From the NCBI GenBank assembly GCA_002398845.1, contig DHBY01000046.1:1-63624 (forward strand): DNA of 63,624 nt. The letters run 5' to 3'. This DNA is from Firmicutes bacterium UBA4916 (GTDB lineage Bacteria; Bacillota; Clostridia; Tissierellales; Tepidimicrobiaceae). Below, piece after piece: positions 27,456 to 35,936 of the stretch; the first letter of the stretch is position 1, and each line of letters begins with the position of its first letter. The notes under the pieces were generated by a model. It was not told the DNA's origin and made no database searches. It saw nothing but the letters and a program-made list of their open reading frames with translations. A program made the translations under genes and the position numbers.

Positions 27456-27463
27456 AAAGTAAA

Positions 27464-27733
27464 ATGACAATGACTAAGGAACAAAAAAATCAAATTATCG
27501 AAGAGTATAAATTGCATGAAGGTGATACAGGTTCACCAGAAGTGCAGATTGCAATTCTTACTTATCGAATTAATTCTTTAACAGAACATCTTAAGATCCA
27601 TAAAAAAGATCACCATTCAAGAAGAGGTCTATTTAAAATGATTGGTCAAAGAAGAGGGTTGTTAAACTATTTACAGAAAAATGATATCGAAAGATATCGT
27701 ACATTAATTGAAAAACTAGGTATTAGAGGCTAA
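27464..27733 (+). CDS. rpsO: 30S ribosomal protein S15
   Basis: An 89-residue S15 of standard length. It has GDTGSPEVQIAILTYRI near residue 22 and KKDHHSRRGLFKMIGQRRGLLNYL, the 16S rRNA-binding region, near residue 46. GAGGAGG stands about 11 bases before the ATG. pnp follows, as in Bacillus and E. coli. Confidence 0.98.
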   Translation: MTMTKEQKNQIIEEYKLHEGDTGSPEVQIAILTYRINSLTEHLKIHKKDHHSRRGLFKMIGQRRGLLNYLQKNDIERYRTLIEKLGIRG

Positions 27734-27736
27734 TAA

Positions 27737-27757
27737 GAGCGGGGATATCTCCCGCTC
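27737..27757 (+). terminator. Hairpin between rpsO and pnp
   Basis: GAGCGGG (27737-27743) pairs with CCCGCTC (27751-27757) over a 7-base loop. The following bases are T-rich but not a pure U run, so partial termination or an RNase site is likely, as at rpsO-pnp in other bacteria. Confidence 0.6.
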
Positions 27758-27833
27758 TATTGATTTATTTAGTGTTTTTAATTAGTAATAGGTTATAATA
27801 TTAATAGATTATAGTAATAAAAGGAGGTATGAC

Positions 27834-29945
27834 ATGATAAAACAGTTTCAGTATATCTTAGCTGGTAGAAACCTTGTAGTGACTATTGGAAAAGTTGCTG
27901 AACAAGCCAACGGCGCTTGTTTATTGCAGTATGGAGATACTGTTGTATTAGTTACAGCTACAGCATCTAAAGAACCTAGGGAAGGAATTGATTTCTTTCC
28001 ATTAAGTGTTGATTTTGAAGAAAAATTATATGCTGTAGGGAAAATCCCAGGAGGGTTTATTAAAAGAGAAGGCAGACCAAGTGAGAAAGCAATATTGACA
28101 TCTAGGTTGATTGATAGACCTATTAGACCTCTTTTCCCTGATGGGTATAGGAATGATGTACAAGTCATAGCAACTGTATTGTCTGTAGATCAAGATTGTA
28201 CTCCAGATCTAGTTGCCATGATAGGTTCTTCTATAGCCTTATCTATTTCTGATATCCCATTTGATGGACCAACAGGTTCAGTGTTAGTAGGATTAGTTAA
28301 TGGAGAGTTTATAATAAACCCTAATGCTGAAGAAAGAGATAAATCAGAAATGCATTTAGTAGTTTCAGGAACCAAGGACGCTATAATGATGGTTGAAGCA
28401 GGTGCTAATGAATTACCTGAAGCAACTATGCTAGAAGGTATATTAAGAGCTCATGAAGAAATAAAGGGGATTTGTAAATTTATCGAAGGTATAAAAGAAG
28501 AAGTAGGTAAAGAAAAACAAGAGTATATAACTTTCAAAGCAGATGAACAAATAGAAAAGTTGGTAAGAGAATATGCTTCGGAAAAACTTATTAATGCTAT
28601 TCAAACTGTTGAAAAGCAAGAGAGAGAAGAAAACATTGAAAAGGTAAGGCAAGAAACAATAGAAAATTTTATTGAAAACTATCCTGATAATGAAAAAGAT
28701 ATCAATGAAGTACTTGATGATATTACAAAAGAAGAGGTTAGGAGACTAATAATAGAAGAAGGCATTAGACCAGATAATAGAAAACCCGATGAAATACGAC
28801 CTATAACCTGTGAGGTAGGATTACTACCTAGAACACATGGCTCTGGTTTATTTAAGAGAGGTCAAACTCAAGTTTTAACAGTTGCAACTTTAGGTGCCTC
28901 TAGCGATGTTCAAATAATTGATGGACTTAGTGAAGAAGAATCAAAAAGATATATGCATCATTATAATTTCCCTCCTTATAGTGTTGGGGATACTAAGGTA
29001 CTAAGAGGACCAGGAAGACGTGAAATAGGACACGGTGCCTTAGCTGAAAGAGCATTAGAACCTGTAATACCAAGTGAAGAAGAATTTCCGTATACAATAA
29101 GACTGGTATCGGAAGTATTAAGCTCTAACGGTTCAAGCTCCCAGGCTAGTGTTTGCGGCAGTACATTAGCATTATTGGATGCGGGAGTACCTATAAAAGC
29201 ACCTGTAGCTGGTATAGCAATGGGACTTATTAAATCCGATGATAAAGTGTCAATTTTAACAGATATTCAAGGCTTAGAAGACCATTTAGGCGATATGGAT
29301 TTTAAAGTTGCAGGAACTGAAAAAGGTGTTACAGCAATACAGATGGATATTAAAATTTCTGGTATCAATAGACCGATTTTGGAGGAAGCATTATCCAGAG
29401 CTAGAAAAGGCAGATTATTTATTTTAAACAAGATGAGCGAAGCCATTTCCGCACCAAGAAAAGAATTATCACCTTATGCTCCAAGAATATTCACTATGCA
29501 AGTTCACCCCGATAAAATAAGAGATATTATTGGGCCAGGGGGTAAGACGATCAATAAGATAATAGACGAAACAGGTGTAAAAATAGACATAGATGATAAT
29601 GGAAAGGTGTCAATAGCTTCAGATAATATTCAAAATGGAGAAAAAGCTATAGATTTAATTAATAAAATAATAAAGGATGTAGAAGTTGGAGAGTTTTACA
29701 TGGGCAAAGTCATAAGAATAGTACCTTTTGGAGCTTTTGTTGAAATTCTCAATGGCAAAGAAGGTTTAGTTCATATTTCAAATATTTCTCATGAAAGAAT
29801 CAATAAAGTTGAAGATGTATTGCATATTGGTGATGAAATATTAGTTAAAGTAATCGACATAGATAACCAAGGTAGAATCAATTTATCAAGAAAGGCTGCT
29901 TTACCAAAAGAAGATAAAAATTCAAAAGATGAAAATAAGGGATAA
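27834..29945 (+). CDS. pnp: Polyribonucleotide nucleotidyltransferase (PNPase)
   Basis: A 703-residue phosphorolytic 3'-5' exoribonuclease forming trimers. Two RNase PH-like domains (about 10-215 and 310-545) flank a helical domain; GGFIKREGRPSEKAIL and GPGRREIGHGALAERAL mark them. A KH domain (IIGPGGKTINKIIDETG near 565) and an S1 domain (GKVIRIVPFGAFVEI near 625) form the C-terminal RNA-binding part. AAGGAGGT lies 7 bases before the ATG. Confidence 0.98.
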   Translation: MIKQFQYILAGRNLVVTIGKVAEQANGACLLQYGDTVVLVTATASKEPREGIDFFPLSVDFEEKLYAVGKIPGGFIKREGRPSEKAILTSRLIDRPIRPLFPDGYRNDVQVIATVLSVDQDCTPDLVAMIGSSIALSISDIPFDGPTGSVLVGLVNGEFIINPNAEERDKSEMHLVVSGTKDAIMMVEAGANELPEATMLEGILRAHEEIKGICKFIEGIKEEVGKEKQEYITFKADEQIEKLVREYASEKLINAIQTVEKQEREENIEKVRQETIENFIENYPDNEKDINEVLDDITKEEVRRLIIEEGIRPDNRKPDEIRPITCEVGLLPRTHGSGLFKRGQTQVLTVATLGASSDVQIIDGLSEEESKRYMHHYNFPPYSVGDTKVLRGPGRREIGHGALAERALEPVIPSEEEFPYTIRLVSEVLSSNGSSSQASVCGSTLALLDAGVPIKAPVAGIAMGLIKSDDKVSILTDIQGLEDHLGDMDFKVAGTEKGVTAIQMDIKISGINRPILEEALSRARKGRLFILNKMSEAISAPRKELSPYAPRIFTMQVHPDKIRDIIGPGGKTINKIIDETGVKIDIDDNGKVSIASDNIQNGEKAIDLINKIIKDVEVGEFYMGKVIRIVPFGAFVEILNGKEGLVHISNISHERINKVEDVLHIGDEILVKVIDIDNQGRINLSRKAALPKEDKNSKDENKG

Positions 29946-29976
29946 AAACATGAACCAAAAAAAGGTTCATGTTTTT
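29944..29976 (+). terminator. Intrinsic terminator after pnp
   Basis: A 13-bp perfect stem (29944-29956 with 29964-29976, core ACATGAACC) with a 7-base A-rich loop and a T run in the 3' arm. It closes the rpsO-pnp unit. Confidence 0.85.
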
Positions 29977-30073
29977 AATTTTGGATAAATATATGATAAA
30001 CTATAATAATTGAATATATTTTCTTGTTTCCCTGAATATATATAATGATAGAAGAATATTTGGGGGGATAACT

Positions 30074-30781
30074 ATGAAAATATTAATTATGAACAAAAAA
30101 ACTATTTTTATATTATTGGCCATATTAGTAATTGCTTTAATTCTTATCTTTTTTATATCTTTTTATAATAAAGTAGATGAAACTTTTAATATGGATATTT
30201 ATTATAAAGGAAATATAGATGAAAAGACAGTAGCATTTGCTTGTAATGTAGATTGGGGCAATGAATATATTGAGCCTATGTTAGAAATTTTCAAAGATAA
30301 AGATATAAAGATAACTTTTTTTGTTACTGGTTTATGGGCAGAAAAATATCCAGAACTATTAAAAAGCATATATGAACATGGACATGAGATTGGTAATCAT
30401 GGATATAAACATATTGATTATGATAAATTAAGTTATGAAAGGAATAAGGAAGAAATTATAAAAGCTCATAATATTATCCACGATGTTTTAGGAATAGAAT
30501 CCATTTACTTTGCACCTCCATCTGGGGCATATAATGATAATACTATTAAGGCTGCAAAAGATTTAAATTATGATATAATTATGTGGAGCATTGATACTAT
30601 TGATTGGAGAGAAGATAGCAATAAAGAAAAAATAATAGATAGGGTAACAAGTAAAATAGATAATTCTGCAATTGTATTAATGCATCCTACAGGAGAAACG
30701 GTAAAGGCTTTACCAGAAATTATATCTTATCTATATGAAAATGGATATAAAATTGGTACAATAAGTGATGTAGTAAAATAA
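30074..30781 (+). CDS. Membrane-anchored polysaccharide deacetylase, YlxY/PdaB type
   Basis: A 235-residue NodB-fold protein with an N-terminal membrane helix (about 10-32) and an extracellular deacetylase domain. Motif 1, usually TFDDG, reads CNVDWG here; the metal-binding HEIGNHGYKH (H-x3-H) is intact; APPSGAY and LMHPTGE supply the later motifs. Position directly after pnp matches ylxY of Bacillus, where substituted motif 1 residues also occur. The substrate is unknown and activity uncertain. GGGGGGA lies upstream of the ATG. Confidence 0.85.
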   Translation: MKILIMNKKTIFILLAILVIALILIFFISFYNKVDETFNMDIYYKGNIDEKTVAFACNVDWGNEYIEPMLEIFKDKDIKITFFVTGLWAEKYPELLKSIYEHGHEIGNHGYKHIDYDKLSYERNKEEIIKAHNIIHDVLGIESIYFAPPSGAYNDNTIKAAKDLNYDIIMWSIDTIDWREDSNKEKIIDRVTSKIDNSAIVLMHPTGETVKALPEIISYLYENGYKIGTISDVVK

Positions 30782-30805
30782 TACTATTATATTTAGGAGG
30801 GAAAA

Positions 30806-32080
30806 ATGTATTTTAAAGATAAATTAAATAATGGCATTAGAGTTGTCATGGAAGAAATTCCATATGTCAACTCTGTTTCAATTGGAATGATAATAAACAA
30901 TGGTTCAGTAAATGAGGACAAGCATTTAAATGGAGTTTCTCATTTTATAGAACATATGCTTTTTAAGGGAACTATAAATAGGACGGCAAAAGCTTTAGCC
31001 GAATCTATAGATAATATTGGAGGTCAAATTAATGCCTTTACTGGTAGTGAATATACCTGTTTTTATGTTAAGGTATTAGATAACCATCTGCCAATTGCAA
31101 TTGAAATATTATCTGATATGTTAAATAATTCAAAATTTGACCATAATGATATAGAAAAAGAAAAAGGAGTAATCTCTGAGGAAATAAATATGTACTTGGA
31201 TTCACCAGAAGATATAGTTTATGATGTTTTAAGTGAAATTATGTTTGAGAATACGCCTCTAGCATTACCTGTTCTAGGTTCCTATGAAACAGTAAACAAC
31301 CTAAATAGAGAAATGATTTTAGAATATTATAAAAAACATTACACTTCGGAAAATATAGTTATTTCAGTTGTTGGAAATCTTGATTCTAAAGATACCATGA
31401 GTATGCTAAATGAACATTTCTATAAAAGTAATATAAATGACAATGACAATCCTTCTAGAAATAATACCCCTCTCCTAAGTCAAAAAATAAGATCTCAATT
31501 AAAGGAAACTGAACAGCTAAACTTTTGTTTAGGCATGGAGGGAGTTAAAAGAGGCTCGGACGATATATACTCATTATTAGTAATGAATAACATATTTGGT
31601 GGTAGTATGAGTTCTAGACTATTTCAGAAAATTAGGGAAGAAAAAGGATTGGTGTATTCTGTTTATTCTCATCCTACTTCTTTTAAAGATATTGGTACAT
31701 TTACAATATACGCTGGTTTAAATTCAGATCAAGTTATAAATGTAGCTAAGCTTATAGAAGAAGATATTGAAGATTTAAGGAAAAACTTAATTACTAAAGA
31801 CGAGCTGGAAAAATCTAAAGAGCAGCTAAAGGGTAATTATATATTAGGTATGGAAAGCACTTTTAGTAGAATGTTCGATATAGGAAAGTCCGAACTACTT
31901 TTTGGAAAAATTTTATCTCCTGAGGATGTTTTAGAAAAAATAGACAAGGTTAGGATGGAGGATATAGAGAGAATAATTTTCTCTACATTTAATAAAGATA
32001 AGTATAATATTGCTTATGTTGGTAATATTCCAAACTCTAAAAAAACTAATGAATGCTTAAAAGAAATATTTTTTAATTAA
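30806..32080 (+). CDS. M16-family zinc protease (MlpA/YmxG type)
   Basis: A 424-residue pitrilysin-family peptidase. The inverted zinc motif HFIEHMLF (HxxEH) is at about residues 47-54, with the third ligand Glu in EEINMYLD about 75 residues later. The second, inactive half carries GGSMSSRLFQKIREEKGLVYSV, typical of the family. No signal peptide, so cytosolic. Gene order pnp-deacetylase-M16-dut-ymxH is close to Bacillus pnpA-ylxY-mlpA-ymxH. AGGAGGG ribosome site. Confidence 0.92.
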   Translation: MYFKDKLNNGIRVVMEEIPYVNSVSIGMIINNGSVNEDKHLNGVSHFIEHMLFKGTINRTAKALAESIDNIGGQINAFTGSEYTCFYVKVLDNHLPIAIEILSDMLNNSKFDHNDIEKEKGVISEEINMYLDSPEDIVYDVLSEIMFENTPLALPVLGSYETVNNLNREMILEYYKKHYTSENIVISVVGNLDSKDTMSMLNEHFYKSNINDNDNPSRNNTPLLSQKIRSQLKETEQLNFCLGMEGVKRGSDDIYSLLVMNNIFGGSMSSRLFQKIREEKGLVYSVYSHPTSFKDIGTFTIYAGLNSDQVINVAKLIEEDIEDLRKNLITKDELEKSKEQLKGNYILGMESTFSRMFDIGKSELLFGKILSPEDVLEKIDKVRMEDIERIIFSTFNKDKYNIAYVGNIPNSKKTNECLKEIFFN

Positions 32081-32089
32081 GGTGATACT

Positions 32090-32521
32090 ATGAAAATAAA
32101 GATTGTAAATAAGAGCCTCTTTCCACTTCCAAGTTATAGAACTTCAGGGTCTTCAGGGATAGATCTATATGCAAATATTGATGAGTCAATGATACTTAAA
32201 CCTTTAGAGAGAAAATTGATCCCGACAGGTTTGTATTTATCTATACCTGAAGGATATGAAGGGCAAATAAGGGCTAGAAGTGGATTGGCATTAAAACATG
32301 GTATTTCTTTAGCTAATGGCATTGGCACTATAGATAGCGATTATAGAGGAGAAGTAGGAGTTATACTAGTAAATTTGAGTCAAGATGAATATGTAGTGAA
32401 TAGGGGCGATAGGATCGCCCAACTGGTATTTATTAAATACGAAAAAGTTGAATTCTGTGAAGTAGAAAATTTAGATAATACTAACAGAGGTCCTGGTGGT
32501 TTTGGACATACAGGATATTAA
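32090..32521 (+). CDS. dut: Deoxyuridine triphosphatase (dUTPase)
   Basis: A 143-residue trimeric dUTPase converting dUTP to dUMP, keeping uracil out of DNA. All five motifs can be followed: SSGIDLYAN, RARSGLALKHG, NGIGTIDSDYRGEVG with the catalytic Asp, RGDRIAQLVF, and the C-terminal arm RGPGGFGHTG. It follows the M16 gene by 9 bases with TAAGGTGAT as ribosome site. Confidence 0.96.
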   Translation: MKIKIVNKSLFPLPSYRTSGSSGIDLYANIDESMILKPLERKLIPTGLYLSIPEGYEGQIRARSGLALKHGISLANGIGTIDSDYRGEVGVILVNLSQDEYVVNRGDRIAQLVFIKYEKVEFCEVENLDNTNRGPGGFGHTGY

Positions 32522-32534
32522 ATAAATATAAAAT

Positions 32535-32569
32535 GTTATCATATCTGACCTTATCATAAATGATAACAC
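32535..32569. repeat. Inverted repeat after dut
   Basis: TGTTATCAT (32535-32543) and ATGATAACA (32561-32569) form a 9-bp stem around 17 bases. No T run follows. It may end the dut transcript or be an operator for the next gene. Confidence 0.35.
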
Positions 32570-32621
32570 ATAAAATATTAAAAAAATCATATAATTAAAT
32601 AATCATAAAAAAGGGGATGAT

Positions 32622-32867
32622 ATGATGATGTTAAGTGAACTTGGAGGAAAAGAAATAGTTAACTTAAATAATGGAGAAAGATTAGGTATAATTGCTGATT
32701 CTGATATTATAGTGGATGAAAAAACAGGTAAAATAATTACATTATTAGTACCTGAGCGTAAGCTTCAATTTATGCTTTTTAAAGAAAGTGAAGATATTGA
32801 AATACCTTGGCACACTATCAGAAAAATAGGTAATGATATGGTTATTGTTGAATTAGAAATATTTTAA
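32622..32867 (+). CDS. YlmC/YmxH-family PRC-barrel sporulation protein
   Basis: An 81-residue single PRC-barrel protein, opening with LSELGGKEIVNLNNGERLG and followed by SDIIVDEKTGKIITLLVPER, the pattern of the YlmC/YmxH family. Members are sporulation-associated but without a known biochemical role. Three in-frame ATGs occur at 32622, 32625 and 32628 after AAGGGGATG; the exact start is open. In Bacillus ymxH precedes spoVFA-spoVFB-asd-dapG; here dapG follows directly. Confidence 0.88.
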   Translation: MMMLSELGGKEIVNLNNGERLGIIADSDIIVDEKTGKIITLLVPERKLQFMLFKESEDIEIPWHTIRKIGNDMVIVELEIF

Positions 32868-32937
32868 TATACTCACATTGTAATGTTATAAACCATAATA
32901 TAAACTATAGATAAAATACTAGAGGTGATATACGTAA

Positions 32938-34158
32938 ATGAAAACAATAGTTCAAAAATTTGGGGGTACATCCGTATCCTCTAAGGAAAGTAGAGATAAA
33001 GTATCGGATAAAATTATTGAAAAATACAATGAAGGGTATAGGGTAGTAGTGGTAGTATCTGCAATGGGCAGAAAAGGGGATCCTTATGCAACAGATACCT
33101 TACTTGATCTAATAAATCCAAAAATCATAACTAATAAAGAAATAGATCTTTTAATATCTTGCGGAGAAATAATTTCTGCTGTAGTCTTATCAAATCATCT
33201 TTATGAAAGAGGCCTTAAAGCAGCAGTTCTAACTGGGTCTCAAGCTGGAATTTTAACTAATAATAACTTTGGAAATGCTGAAATAATAAATGTAGATTCA
33301 AAAAATATTATGAAATATCTTGATGAGCACAGAATAGTAATTGTAGCTGGCTTTCAAGGAAGCAATGAAAATGGTGAAATCACGACTTTAGGGCGTGGAG
33401 GAAGTGATATCTCCGCAGTAGCTATAGGCAGTGCTATTGATTGTGAACAAGTGGAGATATTTACCGATGTAGATGGTATTATGACTGCAGACCCTAATAT
33501 AGTGCCAAATGCTAAGGTGTTAAAAAAAATGTGCTATTCTGAAGTTTATCAATTAGCAGAAGATGGAGCGAAGGTTATTCACCCAAGGGCTGTAGAAATG
33601 GCGCAGCAATTTAATATTCCTTTAATAATTAAAAATACCTACAGTAATAGTGAAGGAACATCTGTTGAAGAGGTAAATGTAAATTTTCTTAATAATAGAA
33701 AAGAACTATTTAATGAAAAAATAGTCACCGCTATAACTTATAAAAAGGGTAGAGTTCAAATAATCATTTCATTAAATGACGATGAAGATGAATATAAAAT
33801 AGATAAGTTAATGGAAGAAATTACTTCAAATCATATTAGTTTAGATTTAATCAACTTTTTAGTTGATAAAAAAATATTCACAATAAGCAAAGAAGATAAA
33901 GAGAAGATCACTACTATATTAGAAAGAGAAGATCTAGATTACAAAATTATTGAAAATTGTTGTAAAATCAGTGCAATTGGATATAAAATGAGAGGAGTTC
34001 CAGGAGTAATGGCTAGGATTGTAAAGGCTTTATCAAAAGAAAATATAAAAATTCTTCAGACCTCAGACTCCTATAATACTATTTGGTGTTTAATTAAAGA
34101 AGAAGATACTGATAAAGCTTTAACATCTCTCCATAAAGAGTTTAGATTATTTGAATAG
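32938..34158 (+). CDS. dapG: Aspartate kinase (DapG type)
   Basis: A 406-residue aspartokinase catalysing the first step to lysine, threonine, methionine and diaminopimelate. VQKFGGTSVSS at the N-terminus, LGRGGSDISAVAIG near residue 151 and TDVDGIMTADP near 175 form the kinase. Two ACT domains follow, with SAIGYKMRGVPGVMARI near residue 343. Linkage to ymxH and tepA points to the DapG class, which in Bacillus is inhibited by diaminopimelate; that control is inferred. AGAGGTGA ribosome site. spoVFA, spoVFB and asd, usual neighbours in Bacillus, are absent. Confidence 0.93.
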   Translation: MKTIVQKFGGTSVSSKESRDKVSDKIIEKYNEGYRVVVVVSAMGRKGDPYATDTLLDLINPKIITNKEIDLLISCGEIISAVVLSNHLYERGLKAAVLTGSQAGILTNNNFGNAEIINVDSKNIMKYLDEHRIVIVAGFQGSNENGEITTLGRGGSDISAVAIGSAIDCEQVEIFTDVDGIMTADPNIVPNAKVLKKMCYSEVYQLAEDGAKVIHPRAVEMAQQFNIPLIIKNTYSNSEGTSVEEVNVNFLNNRKELFNEKIVTAITYKKGRVQIIISLNDDEDEYKIDKLMEEITSNHISLDLINFLVDKKIFTISKEDKEKITTILEREDLDYKIIENCCKISAIGYKMRGVPGVMARIVKALSKENIKILQTSDSYNTIWCLIKEEDTDKALTSLHKEFRLFE

Positions 34159-34162
34159 AATT

Positions 34163-34191
34163 TGACACAAGGGGACAATTCTCTTGTGTCA
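34163..34191 (+). terminator. Terminator after dapG
   Basis: TGACACAAG (34163-34171) pairs with CTTGTGTCA (34183-34191), followed by TTTTATTTA. Confidence 0.75.
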
Positions 34192-34312
34192 TTTTATTTA
34201 TGATAAGTTTATAAGTATAAAGCTCCTTCATATTGTACTAATTCTAGCATATTATTAGAAGAATAGTGAAAACTATAATAGAAATAATACTAAAGAATAT
34301 GGAGGTAATGCA

Positions 34313-34984
34313 TTGGATAAGGATACAGATAATAAAAAAAATGATGATATAATTGAAGATATAAAAGAAATGGGTGTGTCAAATACACCAAATTTTGAGA
34401 ACCCTATTCAATTTTTAACTATAATTGGAGAAATTGAAGGACACAGCTTATCTCCTTCTGATAAGAAAACAACTAAATATGAACATATAATACCAATCCT
34501 AATAGCGGCTGAGCAAAATCCTAAAACAAAAGGAATATTTGTTATATTAAATACTGTAGGTGGAGATGTGGAAGCTGGCTTAGCATTGGCGGAAATGTTA
34601 AACACAATAGATAAACCAAAAGTGTCATTAGTATTAGGTGGAGGTCATAGCATTGGTGTGCCTTTGGCTACTGCATCAGACTATTCATTTATCGTACCTA
34701 CTGCTACTATGACAATCCATCCAATAAGAACCACTGGATTAGTCATTGGAGTACCTCAAACCTATAGATATTTTGAAAAGATGCAGCAAAGGATAATAGA
34801 TTTTATATTAAGAACATCTGATATAGATAGAAAAACATTAAAAGAACTTATGTATTCTACTGACGAATTAGCTAATGATGTAGGCACTATTCTTATTGGA
34901 AAAGAAGCAGTTGATTATGGATTAATTGATGAGGTAGGAGGATTTAGTGATGCATTAAAGAAATTGCATTCTCTAATGGACTAG
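34313..34984 (+). CDS. tepA: ClpP-like serine protease TepA (YmfB)
   Basis: A 223-residue Clp/crotonase-fold peptidase. The nucleophile segment GGGHSIGVPLATASDY and the later TIHPIRTTG with the His are seen. It differs from true ClpP in lacking the typical IGQAASMGA motif. In Bacillus TepA (YmfB) helps clear proteins during export and sporulation and lies just before ftsK, as here. TTG start with GGAGGT 7 bases upstream. No signal peptide. Confidence 0.88.
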   Translation: MDKDTDNKKNDDIIEDIKEMGVSNTPNFENPIQFLTIIGEIEGHSLSPSDKKTTKYEHIIPILIAAEQNPKTKGIFVILNTVGGDVEAGLALAEMLNTIDKPKVSLVLGGGHSIGVPLATASDYSFIVPTATMTIHPIRTTGLVIGVPQTYRYFEKMQQRIIDFILRTSDIDRKTLKELMYSTDELANDVGTILIGKEAVDYGLIDEVGGFSDALKKLHSLMD

Positions 34985-35013
34985 AAATATAAATAGTATA
35001 ACATTTTAAATTA

Positions 35014-35022
35014 TGCTATAAT
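35014..35022 (+). promoter_or_regulatory. Extended -10 promoter of uppP
   Basis: TGCTATAAT is an extended -10 element with TATAAT at 35017-35022; the -35 is weak. It gives a leader of about 30 bases. Confidence 0.45.
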
Positions 35023-35058
35023 AACATGAGAATAATTAAATAACAAGGGGGGATTAAC

Positions 35059-35889
35059 TTGACATTAGTTCAAGCTATTATTTTAGGTATCTTTCAAGGA
35101 ATTGCAGAATTTTTACCTATTAGCAGTTCAGGCCATTTAGTATTATTGCAAAATATTTTTGGAATTAAAGAAGGAAATTTATTTTTCACGGAAATGCTTC
35201 ATTTTGGCACTCTTATTTCAATAGTAATAGTTTATTTTAATGATATAATAAGAATAATAGTTGAGTTTTTTAAAATGCTTGGAAATGGTATTAAAAATAA
35301 AAAATTCAAAATAACCAATGGATATCAAAAATTAGGATTACTTATTATTATCGGTAGTATTCCTACAGCAATAATTGCATTTTTGTTTGAAGATTTTTTC
35401 GTAAGTCTTTATTCATCCTCTTTACTACCCATAGGTATAGCTTTTTTAGTAACTGGTGTTTTACTATGGATTGCAAATAATAAATCCCATGGGAATAAGA
35501 ATGTCAAAACCATGACATTTTTAGATTCAATAGTTATTGGTACTTTTCAAGGTATCGCAATAATACCTGGTATTTCCAGATCAGGCTCTACTATCGTAGG
35601 AGCACTTTTTAGAGGCTTAGATAGATCTTTAGCTACTGAGTTTTCATTTTTGCTTGCATTACCTGCAACTTTTGGAGCTGGGCTATTAGGTATAATTGAT
35701 GTAGTTAAAACTGATAGTGAGATGGCTTTTACCATGCCCCTATTAGTAGGAGTTGCATTGTCGGCCATAGTAGGAATATTTGCAATTAAATTTTTAATTA
35801 AAATACTTAAGAAGGATAAGTTATATTATTTTTCTTATTATTTATGGGCAATAGGTATTATTACTATAATATTTCATTTTGTTAAGTAA
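35059..35889 (+). CDS. uppP: Undecaprenyl-diphosphatase (BacA/UppP)
   Basis: A 276-residue polytopic membrane enzyme that dephosphorylates undecaprenyl-PP, recycling the wall lipid carrier and giving bacitracin tolerance. The first active-site segment GIFQGIAEFLPISSSGHL is at residues 9-26 and the second, GTFQGIAIIPGISRSGST, near residue 160. TTG start with GGGGGGA upstream. Paired functionally with uppS at 12118. Confidence 0.96.
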   Translation: MTLVQAIILGIFQGIAEFLPISSSGHLVLLQNIFGIKEGNLFFTEMLHFGTLISIVIVYFNDIIRIIVEFFKMLGNGIKNKKFKITNGYQKLGLLIIIGSIPTAIIAFLFEDFFVSLYSSSLLPIGIAFLVTGVLLWIANNKSHGNKNVKTMTFLDSIVIGTFQGIAIIPGISRSGSTIVGALFRGLDRSLATEFSFLLALPATFGAGLLGIIDVVKTDSEMAFTMPLLVGVALSAIVGIFAIKFLIKILKKDKLYYFSYYLWAIGIITIIFHFVK

Positions 35890-35936
35890 AGAGGATTTTT
35901 ATATATTATATAGAATTTGTTCAAAGGGTGATCTTC

